Shown: one piece after another, positions 10,374 to 20,534 of the stretch
How the letters are laid out: each line of letters opens with the position of its first letter
How positions within the stretch are numbered: position 1 is the first letter of the stretch
Origin: Nemertoderma westbladi
Taxonomy: Eukaryota > Xenacoelomorpha > Nemertodermatida > Nemertodermatidae
Direction: 5' to 3'
Length of the DNA: 38,151 bases
Assembly (NCBI GenBank): GCA_032718475.1
Contig: JAUCBJ010007088.1
Coordinates: 1 to 38,151, forward strand
Translations under genes and position numbers: made by a program
The notes under the pieces: generated by a model
Database searches by the model: none
Told to the model about the DNA's origin: nothing
Seen by the model: the letters and a program-made list of their open reading frames with translations, nothing else

Positions 10374-11183
10374 TCTAATATATATAAATATCGATTGTCT
10401 GTCAGTCAGTCAGTCTGTCTGTGTGTTTGTCATCGGCTATACAATCGAACCCATCTCGATGAAATCTCGCTTGCTATAGCTCGTTAGATAGGTCTCGCCC
10501 TAACTCGTTGCAACGTAATACTCAGAGTCGTCTGAAGTTCGCCCGTCTGCCGCTAGAGGGCGATTTTCGTGATTTTCGGGCGAAATTTATCGAATTATTT
10601 CGGTTCTTCTATCGGTAATTAATGATTTAGAGGGCTAACATTTATCCCACCTGGTATAAAATTAACATGGGTAGATTCGCCGTGTCCCATTCTCACAAAG
10701 TATTTATTTTATTCGAGTGTTTAATATAAATATGTATGATTATTTATTGATTAAAAAACAAATAGTGTATAAATATGTCATATTCGCCAAGCACGATCGA
10801 ATTGGCCTATTGTTATTGAATAGGGAAGGATTGTTTTCTGTAGCAACCTTAAGGTAATTATTGAACTCGCAGCTAGCTGGCTGGGCACAGATAAGGAGCA
10901 AGCAGGCTGGAGTGTTGATTGGGGTGGGTTTGGGTTGTAGTAATTCTGCTTTCTCAATCATTGGCTGCATGGAAGGAGAGGTTTATAACATTTTTGTTTT
11001 ACTGTTATGAATATTAAAAGTAAAAATAATTATTTCTATAGGCCTATACTTACTGTATTATTATGTTATCTAATATTATACATCTAATCTCGATGAAATC
11101 TCGCTTACTATAGCTCGTTAGATAGGTCTCGCCCTAACTCGTTGCAACGTAATACTCAGAGCCGTCTGAAGTTCCCCCGTCTG

Positions 11184-12430
11184 CCGCTAGAGGGCGAATT
11201 ATCCGATAGTGAAAACCTGATCTTATTGGGTTGTTTTTAATGCTTTTGAGCTGAAACTTGGTAGCTATATACTGCAGCATAGGCTGTATATTTCCGGAGT
11301 CACTGGGTGGTCTACAGTTCCCCATTCTACCGTTAGAGTGCTAAATGTCTGAGAGATAACATCTTCTCCAACTTTATTATTTACAATCCGTTTTGACTGA
11401 AACTTGGTAGGCATCTACTACAGCATAGGCTGAATCTTTACTGAGTCGCAAAGTCGTCTACAATTTCCCAGTCTACCGCTAGAGGGCGAAATGTCTGCAA
11501 GTTAACATCTTCTCCAACTTTGTTATTTATAATCCATTTAGACTGAACTTGGTAGGCATCTACTACAGCATAGGCTATATCTTTACTGAGTCGCGCAGAG
11601 TTGTCTACAGTACCCGCGTCTGCCGCTAGAGGGCGAAATGTATGAAAGTTAACATCTTCTCCAACTTTGTTATTTACAATCCTTTTAGACTGAAACTTGG
11701 TAGGCATCTACTATAGCATAGGCTATATCTTTGCGGAGTAGTAGAGTCGTCTACAGTTCCACAGTCAGACGCAAGAGGGCGAATTGTCTGATAGTGAAAA
11801 CCTCATCCCATTTGGTTCTTTTTAATCCTTTTGAGCTGAAACTTGGCAGGTATCTACTACATCCTAGGCTCTATCTTTACGGAGTTGCAGAGTCCTATAC
11901 ACTTCCCCAGTCTACCGCTAGAGGGTGAAATGTCTGAAAATTAACATCTTCTCCAACTTTGTTATTTACAAACGGTTTAGACTGAAACTTGGTAGGCATC
12001 TACTACAGCATAGGCTCTACCTTTACGGAGTCGCAGAGTTGTATACAGTTCCCCTATCTGCCGCTAGAGGGCGAATTGTCTGATAGTGAACACCTCATCC
12101 CAATTGGTTCTCTTTAATCCCTTTGAGCTGAAACTTGGCAGGAATCTACTGCAGCATATTCTGTATCTTTACGGAGTCCCAGAGTCGTCTACAGTTCTTC
12201 AGTCTACCGCTAGAAGTCTGAATGTGAACATCTACACCAATTTTGTTATTTACAATCTGTTTAAGCTGAAACTTGAAAGGCAGGCATTTTACTTCACCAT
12301 AAACCCCACCTTTACCAAACTGCAGCGCCGTCTGCATTTCACCAGTCCGCAGGTAGAGGGTGGATCTGAAAGTGATCATTTTCTGGAAATTTTGTTATTT
12401 ACAATCTGACTAAAGTTGAAACTTGACAGT
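11184..12430 (+). repeat. 146-bp core repeats of Helitron copy 2
   Basis: Same number, order and spacing of units as in copy 1, each offset by 2193 bp. The CCGCTAGAGGGCG-like anchor is present in most units and degenerate in the same ones as in copy 1. Confidence 0.9.
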
Positions 12431-12528
12431 TATCTCTTATGGGGGTGGTGTTTTATTTAATGATGGTGTCTGTTCCGTATGCAGTTCTCCAATCTCCCAC
12501 ACATATTCATATATCATCTGCACGTGCA

Positions 12529-12566
12529 CTAGAAAGCTGTGGCCCGAAGGGCCACAGGCTTTCTAG
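12529..12566 (+). other. Helitron 3' terminal hairpin, copy 2
   Basis: Identical to the hairpin of copy 1. The CTAG terminus abuts the TC start of copy 3 directly. Confidence 0.9.
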
Positions 12567-13385
12567 TCTAATATATATAAATATGCATTGTCTGTCTGTC
12601 TGTCTGTTTGTCATCAGCTATACAATCGAACCCATCTCGATGAAATCTCGCTTACTATAGCTCGTTAGAAAGGTCTCGCCCTAACTCGTTGCAACGTAAT
12701 ACTCAGACCCGTCTGAAGTTCCCCGTCTGCCGCTAGAGGGCGATTTTCGTGATTTTCGGGCGAAATTTATCGAATTATTTCGGTGCTTCTATCGGTAATT
12801 AATGATTTAGAGGGCTAACATTTATCCCACCTGGTATAAAATTAACATGGGTAGATTCGCCGTGTCCCATTCTCACAAAGTTTTTATTTTATTCGAGTGT
12901 TTAATATAAATATCTATGATTATTTATTGATTAAAAACCAAATAGTGTATAAATATGTCATATTCGCCAAGCAGGATCGAATTGGCTTATAGTTATTGAA
13001 TAGGGAAGGATTGTTTTCTGTATCATAGCAACGTTAAGGTAATTATTGAACTCGCAGCTAGCTGGCTGGGCACAGATAAGGAGCAAGCCAGGCTGGAGTG
13101 TTGATTGGGGTGGGTTTGGGTTGTCTGTTGCGAATTACTCAGAGTAATTCTGCTTTCTCAATCATTGGCTGCATGGAAGGAGAGGTTTATAACATTTTTG
13201 TTTTACTGTTATGAATATTAAAAGTAAAATAATTATTTCTGTAGGCCTATACTTACTGTATTATTATTTTATCTAATATTATACATCTAATCTCGCTGAA
13301 ATCTCGCTTACTATAGCTCGTTAGATAGGTCTCGCCCTAACTCGTTGCAACGTAATACTCAGAGCCGTCTGAAGTTCCACCGTCT

Positions 13386-15282
13386 GCCGCTAGAGGGCGA
13401 ATTATCCGATAGTGAAAACCTGATCTTATAGGGTTGTTTTTAATGCTTTTGAGCTGAAACTTGGTTGCTATATACTGCAGCAGCAGCATAGGCTGTATAT
13501 TTCCGGAGTCACTGAGTTGTCCACAGTTCCCCAGTCTACCGTTAGAGGGCTAAATGTCTGAGAGTTAACATCTTCTCCAACTTTGTTATTTACAATCCGT
13601 TTAGACTGAAACTTGGTAGGCATCTACTACAGCAAAGGCTGTATCTTTACTGAGTCGCAGAGTCGTCTACAATTCCCCAGTCTACCGTTAGAGGGCTAAA
13701 TGTCTGAGAGATAACATCTTCTCCAACTTTGTTATTTACAATCCGTTTAGACTGAAACTTGGTAGGCATCTACTACAGCAAAGGCTGTATCTTTACTGAG
13801 TCGCAGAGTCGTCTACAATTCCCCAGTCTACCGCTAGAGGGCGAAATGTCTGAAAGTTAACATCTTCTCCAACTTTGTTATTTACAATCCGTTTAGACTG
13901 AAACTTGGTAGGCATCTACTACAGCAAAGGCTGTATCTTTACTGAGTCGCAGAGTCGTCTACAATTCCCCAGTCTACCGTAAGAGGGCTAAATGTCTGAG
14001 AGTTAACATCTTCTCCAACTTTGTTATTTACAATCCGTTTAGACTGAAACTTGGTAGGCATCTACTACAGCAAAGGCTGTATCTTTACTGAGTCGCAGAG
14101 TCGTCTACAATTCCCCAGTCTACCGCTAGAGGGCGAAATGTCTGAGAGTTAACATCTTCTCCATCTTTGTTATTTACAATCCGTTTAGACTGAAACTTGG
14201 TAGGCATCTACTACAGCAAAGGCTGTATCTTTACTGAGTCACAGAGTCGTCTACAATTCCCCAGTCTACCGCTAGAGGGCTAAATGTCTGAGAGTTAACA
14301 TCTTCTCCAACTTTGTTATTTACAATCCGTTTAGACTGAAACTTGGTAGGCATCTACTACAGCAAAGGCTGTATCTTTACTGAGTCGCAGAGTAGTCTAC
14401 AATTCCCCAGTCTACCGCTAGAGGGAGAAATGTCTGAAAGTTAACATCTCCTCCAACTTTGTTATTTACAATCCTTTTAGACTGAAACTTGGTAGGCATC
14501 TACTATAGCATAGGCTATATCTTTGCGGAGTAGTAGAGTCATCTACAGTTCCACAGTCAGCCGCTAGAGGGCGAATTGTCTGATAGTGAAAACCTCATCC
14601 CATTTGGTTCTTTTTAATCATTTTGAGCTGAAACTTGGTTGGTATCTACTACATCATAGGCTGTATCTTTACGGGGTTGCAGAATCCTATTCACTTCCCC
14701 AGTCTACCGCTAGATGGTGAAATGTCTGAAAGTTAACATCTTCTCCAACTTGTTATTTACTAACGGTTTAGACTGAAACTTGGTAGGCTTCTACTACAGC
14801 ATAGGCTGTACCTTTTCGGAGTCACAGAGTTCTAAGTGGTTAGCATAACTGAACGTTTTTCGGGAGACGCGGGTTCGATCCCCGCTGGTGGCAGTCCATA
14901 TCTGCCGCTAGAGGGCGAAATATCTGATAGTGAACACCTCATCCCATTTGGTTCTTTTTAATCCTATTGAGCTGGAACTTGGCAGGAGTCTACTACAGCA
15001 TATTCTGTATCTTTACGGAGTCCCAGAGTCGTCTACAGTTCTTCAGTCTACCGCTAGAGGGTGAAATGTCTGAATGTGAACATCTACACCAATTTTGTTA
15101 TTTACAATCTGTTTAAGCTGAAACTTGAAAGGCAGGCATTTTACTTCACCATAAACCCAATCTTTACCAAACTGCAGCGCCGTCTGCATTTCACCAGTCC
15201 GCAGGTAGAGGGTGGATCTGAAAGTGATCATTTTCTGGAAATTTTGTTATTTACAATCTGCCTAAAGTTGAAACTTGACAGT
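13386..15282 (+). repeat. 146-bp core repeats of Helitron copy 3, locally homogenised
   Basis: Anchors at 13829, 13975, 14121 and 14267 are spaced exactly 146 bp. Units from about 13540 to 14450 are nearly identical to each other, whereas flanking units differ as in copies 1 and 2. This pattern suggests local expansion by unequal exchange or slippage. Confidence 0.9.
14831..14894 (+). repeat. tRNA-like fragment inserted in a Helitron core repeat
   Basis: A perfect five-pair T-arm (GCGGG, loop TTCGATC, CCCGC) holds a B-box match GGTTCGATCCC, and AAGTGGTTAGC upstream resembles an A-box. The 3' end reads TGGTGGCA, but no pairing 5' acceptor strand is present, so the tRNA is incomplete. It replaces about 14 bp of the core unit found in copies 1 and 2 and has no visible SINE tail or target duplication. 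Confidence 0.7.
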
Positions 15283-15380
15283 TATCTCTTATGGGGGTGG
15301 TGTTTTATTTAATGATGGTGTCTGTTCCGTATGCAGTTCTCAAATCTCCCACACATATTCATATATCATCTGCACGTGCA

Positions 15381-15418
15381 CTAGAAAGCTGTGGCCCGAA
15401 GGGCCACAGGCTTTCTAG
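15381..15418 (+). other. Helitron 3' terminal hairpin, copy 3
   Basis: Same stem, bulge and GAA loop as in copies 1 and 2. The CTAG end is followed by TAA and then the start of copy 4. Confidence 0.9.
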
Positions 15419-15442
15419 TAATCTATATATATAAATATCATG

Positions 15443-15481
<39 letters not shown>

Positions 15482-15811
15482 TTGTCTGTCCAAGCTATAC
15501 GTTTCTACACACAAGCACCAATCTGTGCTCGCGATACATCGAACGAAAGCTCTCGTCACGAGCACGTGCACTGTCGCTATCTCGAGTCTTATTTTACGCG
15601 TTTGTTTGCGTGAATGCAGATTTCGTGAATTTGCTACCGGTAGCGCAGTAGGCCTAGCAGTTCATTCTGTCACTCTACATGTTGGGTCTCGACTATTATG
15701 CTACTTTTTGATACCAGACTTAATCTGTTCTAAATGATACTTTGCAGATCTGTTCCCGACCATAGACTGTGTGTTTGGGAGGATACTGATCAATCTGCAG
15801 TTCTCCAGTCT

Positions 15812-16900
15812 GCCGCTAGGGGGCGAAATATCCGAAACTGAAAACATCTCCCATTTCGTTATTATTAAAGCCTTTTAGCTGATACATGGCAGAAGTCTTC
15901 TACACCATAGGCTGTGTGTTTGGGGAGGATGCTGACCAATCTGCAATTCCCCAGTCTGCCGCTAAGGGGAGAAATATCTGAAAGTGAAAACCTTATCCCA
16001 TTTCTTTGTTTATAATGCTTTTTTGCTGATACTTGGCAGAGGTCTACTACACCATACAGCGTGTTTGGGGAGGAGCTAGAATCAGTCTGCATTTCTCCAG
16101 TCTTCCGCTAGGGGGCCAAATGTCTGAAAGTGAAAACCTTATCCCATTTCGTTATTAATAATGCTTTTAGGCTGACACTTGGCAGATGTGTATTACACCA
16201 TATGGTGTGTGTCTGTGGAGGACGCCCAACTACCTGCAGTTCTCCATTCGGCCGCTAGGGGGCGAAATATCTGAAAGTGAAAACCTTATACCATTTCGTT
16301 GTTTATAATACTTTTAGGCTGATACTTGGAAGAGGTCTACAACACCATAGGCTGCGTGTTTGTGGAGAACTCAGACCAATCTGCAATTCTTCTGTCTGCC
16401 ACTAGGGGGCGCAATATATGAAAGTGAAAACCTTCACCCATTTCGTTATTAATAATGCTTTTATGCTGATACTTTGCAGAGGTCTACTACACCATAGACT
16501 GCGTTTTTGTGGACAACTCTGACCAATCTGCAATTCCTCAGTCTGCCGCTAGAGGGTGAAATGTCTGAAATGAAAACCTTCTCCCATTTCGTTGTTTCTA
16601 ATGCTTTTTTTTTATACTTGGGAAAGGTATACTACACCATAGGCTGTGTATTTGGGGCGGATGCTAACCAGTCTGCAGTTCTCCAGTATACTGCTAGAGG
16701 GTGCGAAATGTCTGAATCTGAAAAGTGAAAACATTCTCACATTTATTTATTAAAAATGCTTTTAGGCTGATACTTGGCAGAGGTCTACTGTACTACATCA
16801 TAAGCTGCGTCTTTGGGAAGGACGTTGACCAGTCTGCAGTTCTCCAGTCCGCCACTAGGGGACGAATTGTCTGAAAGTGAAATCCTTCTCCCATTTAAAT
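15812..16900 (+). repeat. 146-bp core repeats of Helitron copy 4 with GGGGGCG anchor
   Basis: The anchor near CCGCTAGGGGGCGAAAT occurs at about 15811, 15957, 16103 and 16250, spaced 146-147 bp, and continues for about seven or eight units. One unit (16399-16412) reads CCACTAGGGGGCGC, which fits the CTCF consensus as I know it at every position. Confidence 0.85.
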
Positions 16901-17287
16901 TCTTTAGAGTTTATTTTCAATTAATTTCAACGTTTATTCAATTATCACAGAGTTTATTCTTGGCAGCGATCTAAAAGTTCTGTACACTACCTACTAAACT
17001 AAATAAACTATAGGTTGTGTTTACGAGGATGATAACCACCTGCAGTTCTACAGTTTAACCTTCTTGCATACTTTTACTATTTGTAATCCTTTGGAAATGA
17101 TACTTGGCAGGTATTTATCTACAGTACTTTATTCAACCTAAGCCTTATGTTGTACGTAGTATGTAGATATTTGAAAAGTAAAACAGCTTCAGTCCTTTTG
17201 TTTGAGAGAACACTCAATCATGTGACGTTTTGTTAAGTTAAGTTAATTAATTAATCTAATGTTTGGAATGGTGAATAGGCTTGTGAA

Positions 17288-17325
17288 CTAGAAAGCCGTG
17301 GCCCGAAGGGCCACGGGCTTTCTAG
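17288..17325 (+). other. Helitron 3' terminal hairpin, copy 4
   Basis: Same hairpin as copies 1-3 except that one T-A pair in the stem has become a C-G pair. Both sides changed, so pairing is kept. Confidence 0.9.
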
Positions 17326-17404
17326 TACAATATAAATCTCTTAGTAACTAAAATAAATAGTGTAGCTAATATTTATTTGGTGTGTTTTTTATGTTGTGTT
17401 AATG

Positions 17405-17700
17405 TTAACCCTTTATTGCACCGAGCAGACGATTTTAATGAAAAAAATTAAATTTATGTTTTTTGGTAATAAAATGATGTCAATACTGTGAAATATAACA
17501 AAAAAAACCAAAATTTTATGATTTTGTGTGTTTTCACAACACGTTGCTTAAAAGCAACACGGTGCGACAAAGGAACATAATAATGAAGAAAAATAGAGTG
17601 AATGTTTTTTCTGTCTATTTTGTTCCACTTCTTTCAACTGTTTGTATGTCTATCTACCTGTCTACCTGTCTGTTCGTCTGTCTGTCTGTCTATCTATCTA

Positions 17701-17731
<31 letters not shown>

Positions 17732-19066
17732 GACTGTCTGTTTGTATGTCTGTCTTATCTGTCTGTCTGTCTGCATGCCTGACTGTTTGTCGGGGTCTAC
17801 CTGTCTGTCTCTCGGTCTGTTTGTATGCCTGTCTGTCTGCCTGTCTGTCTGCATGCCTGACTGTTTGTCGGGGTCTGTCTGTCTAGCTGCCTGTCTGTCT
17901 ATCAGTTTGTCTGTCTGTCTGTCTGCCTGTCTCTCTGTCTGCATGCTTGATGGTTTATCGGTCCGTCTATCTGTCTCTCTGTCAGTAGTCTGTCAGTCTG
18001 TCTGTATGTATGTCTCACTGTCAGTCCGTCTGTTTTTCTGTCGGGTTTCTAAAATCGAGTTCCTTGTGATTTCAGTTCATATTTATTTACAAATTATCCT
18101 AATAATTCCTATAATAATAATTCCTAATAATCGAATAGTTCCTAATAGTTTCTTAGTATTTCCAAATAGTTCCTAAAGGTGGAAGTCTTGCAAGCAGTTT
18201 TTCTTTGTAGTTAGGCAAAGGAAAATGCGTACACCGCTACTTCTGTGCACTTTGCGCAGTATAACTGCGTGGTCGAATTACAAAGGGCCTCCCTCCCTAT
18301 TCTGTGTACCACTATTTAGTAAATTCATTTCCTATTTAAATAATTAGCATATCAATGTGATTAATTAACCTAATTAACTAGTAAAAACCAATAATTAGTG
18401 TTCTAATTAATTAACTGAAATCATCGAAAGACCATTCTCTACACTTAAAAAATTTCCTGCGCAACTGTAATTTCCTTAGTAATTTAATTACGTCTAATTA
18501 AATAATTAGTCTAATCACTTATCAAATAATTAAACTAATTAAATCATTAATTAGCTCTAAATAACTCTGTCTTTCTATAACAATCAATAATTACTTAGAA
18601 ATGACAAACAATAAGGCTTTTACAAAAGGAAAACCTAATTGCACAGTTCAGTTCCATTTTCCACTACTTTCCTTTACTGCACCCTGTTGCTTATAAGCAA
18701 CACGGCTTATTTTGCGTCTTAGAATTACAAATGAACCTGTTTGCAAAAATACATGTAATTGGTGCAGGATATACAAGAAATTACGTGAGTATTTTTTTTT
18801 GGCACCATAAAATTATCGCAGGAATAAAAAAAGCCGACCTAAAGACACCTATAAACTATAAGAAACAATTTTCCTATCAGCATTTTTGAATGTTAACTTA
18901 CAACGCAATTTAAACCTCCCACCCAATCCTCTTCGTTTTTATTGGATAATTTAATTATCCTACTTTAAGCTACAAGGTGCAGTAATGGTTGGTTGATGGT
19001 TTTTCTATGAGATAAGACCTATAATAGAACTGTTGCTTAAAAGCAACAAGTGCAACAAAGGGTTAA
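17405..19066. mobile_element. piggyBac-like non-autonomous element flanked by TTAA
   Basis: TTAA at 17405-17408 precedes CCCTTTATTGCAC, and the right end is GTGCAACAAAGGG followed by TTAA (19063-19066). The terminal repeats match at 12 of 13 positions. TTAA target duplication with CCCTTT-type ends is typical of piggyBac elements. Inside, the palindrome GTTGCTTAAAAGCAAC occurs near both ends (about 17542 and 19032) and a variant at about 18687. CCTTTACTGCACC (about 18671) and GGTGCGACAAAGG (about 17559) form a second, internal pair of end-like sequences. No transposase is encoded. Confidence 0.7.
17640..18045. repeat. TCTG/TGTC microsatellite with internal duplications
   Basis: About 400 bp of CTGT/TCTG tetranucleotides. 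A non-simple phrase, CTGCATGCCTGACTGTTTGT, appears at about 17771 and again about 78 bp later (near 17849), so the array also grew by larger-scale duplication. The 216-codon open frame across it (LSVCLSVC-type repeats) follows from the tetranucleotide and is not a gene. Confidence 0.9.
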
Positions 19067-19641
19067 GAATACATTATTTGATATCTTTATGGCGGAAATT
19101 GGTTCATAATAAGTTAATTATTCCAGAATAATATTTATTTATCCCAAACCGTACAGTTGTTAGCTATAAAAATATAATATATTTGTAGCTAAAACTGCCA
19201 GGTGGTAGAAATCCAGTAGCTTATCGATGTTTCATTAAGCTTCAAAACTTAGATTACTTTGGATTAGATTGTGGATTCGCACTTTTTCGAATGCAATTAT
19301 TTTTATACAAGTTAAATTATTGAATTCCAAATAGCATTGATAGTTAGTCCATGTGGAAAGGTTAATAAGACGTATACGGGAATACAAGATGTTGGAACCC
19401 CATTCAGTGATTTCTTTCAAGATAATCCCTGTAATTGATGACATAGTAAAAATATCTTCAGCTGCCATCCCAATCCATCAATACAATCAGCATTAATCAG
19501 AATTTAGTTGAACTATAACTATAATTTACATTTTTTAATAATCTATTTTTTCACAATTTTGGGAAATATATATTCCTTCCAGAAGCTACGACTACTTTTC
19601 AGTAAACTTTGCATGTATATGGAATGATATGATACTTGAAC
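19067..19641. other. Intergenic, nothing recognised
   Basis: AT-rich sequence with one 77-codon minus-strand open frame (19235-19468) that shows no motif I recognise. Confidence 0.4.
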
Positions 19642-20527
19642 GGTACTAGTGTGTTATAGCTACACCCCCCCCCCCCAAAAAAAAAATTTATTACTAGCTA
19701 GTTTTTGCTATTTCTTTTTTTTTTAAATGTTCTAGAACATGAAATACATTTGAAAAAAAATAATAAAATGTTCTAGAACAAATATTTTTTGTTCTAAAAC
19801 AAAAAATTAAAAAATCATAAAATTTTATTTTTTGTTACACTAGTGCCGCCACGCCAAACTCCACATTTCGCAACTCAACACAACTCGCCACACAACTCAA
19901 CTTTCGCCCAACAGCTAGCAGAGTTTAGGTGGAAGATGTTACACAAAGAAAATCCATTTTCTGATCTATTGCATTTAAGATTAGAAAATATTTCCCGCTG
20001 CGCGACGTCTGCTAAATAATAAATATTACACAGTATGTATTCTAAGCATTAATCATTAATTTATCTATGTATATAACTAAACTATCATTAATTTCTGAAT
20101 ATAATGACCTCAATACAGTGAATTTTTAATTTTAATTAGCTATTAAAAAACTAGCTACCCCCCCCCCCGGCCCCCCCCCCAAAAAAAACCATCTTGCCAG
20201 CAACGATTACAAATTATATGAAACAAATTCTAAATAAAATTAAAAAAAAACTTCATTTTTTTAAACTGTTCTAGAACAAAAACTATTGGTTCTAGAACTT
20301 TTTTTTTCTAGTTCTGAATAGCTAACATGTTCTAGAACATGATTAAAAAAGAAAAATAGTACATTAATTTTTTTAATATTGTTCTAAAACAAAAAATATT
20401 TGTTCTAGAACATTTTATTATTTTTTTTCAAATGTATTTCATGTTCTAGAACATAAAAAAAAAGAAATAGCAAAAACTAGCTAGTAATAAAAATTTGGGG
20501 GGGGGGGTAGCTATAACACACTAGTGC
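19642..20527. mobile_element. Foldback element with TTCTAGAA palindromes
   Basis: Two arms of about 165 bp (19642-19814 and about 20364-20525) are inverted copies with few differences. They start from ACTAGTGTGTTATAGCTAC and run through a C run, CTAGCTAGTTTTTGC and clusters of TGTTCTAGAACA. The spacer is about 550 bp. TTCTAGAA occurs seven times: 19730, 19771, 20269, 20290, 20330, 20403 and 20444. There is no coding capacity. I could not fix a target duplication, so the exact ends are uncertain by a few bases. Confidence 0.75.
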
Positions 20528-20534
20528 CATCGGC

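Larger units (their letters stand above)
10374..12566 (+). mobile_element. Non-autonomous Helitron-like element, copy 2
   Basis: Exactly 2193 bp, the same as copy 1, with only scattered substitutions seen (for example GTTAGATAGG here against GTTAGAAAGG in copy 1, and TTCTCCAATC against TTCTCAAATC). Its first base follows the CTAG of copy 1 with no intervening base, so the two form a seamless head-to-tail dimer. Internal order is as in copy 1, with core repeats at 11184-12430 and a 3' hairpin at 12529-12566. It lacks any Helitron protein. The near identity implies very recent duplication. Confidence 0.8.
12567..15418 (+). mobile_element. Non-autonomous Helitron-like element, copy 3 (expanded)
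   Basis: Starts TCTAATATATATAAATATGC directly after the CTAG of copy 2 and ends with the same hairpin and CTAG (15381-15418), followed by T. At 2852 bp it is 659 bp longer than copies 1 and 2. About 584 bp of the difference fits four extra 146-bp units (the nearly identical units between about 13540 and 14450), about 53 bp is a tRNA-like insertion at 14831-14894, and the rest is small indels, including one near 13120-13145. It is more diverged from copies 1 and 2 than they are from each other. No protein is encoded. Confidence 0.8.
15422..17325 (+). mobile_element. Non-autonomous Helitron-like element, copy 4 (related subfamily)
   Basis: Starts TCTATATATATAAATATC after an A (15421) and ends in a hairpin with CTAG (17288-17325) followed by T, matching insertion between A and T. 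It is 1904 bp long. The 5' end has a GTCT microsatellite (15440-15490), then unique sequence, then related but distinct 146-bp core repeats (about 15812-16900). It differs from copies 1-3 along most of its length but keeps the layout, the unit length and the hairpin. No Helitron protein is encoded. Confidence 0.75.

Noticed and set aside
17526-18176. 216-codon open frame with LSVCLSVC-type repeats
   Set aside because: It is the direct translation of a TCTG microsatellite inside a mobile element; no domain, and the opposite strand is equally open.
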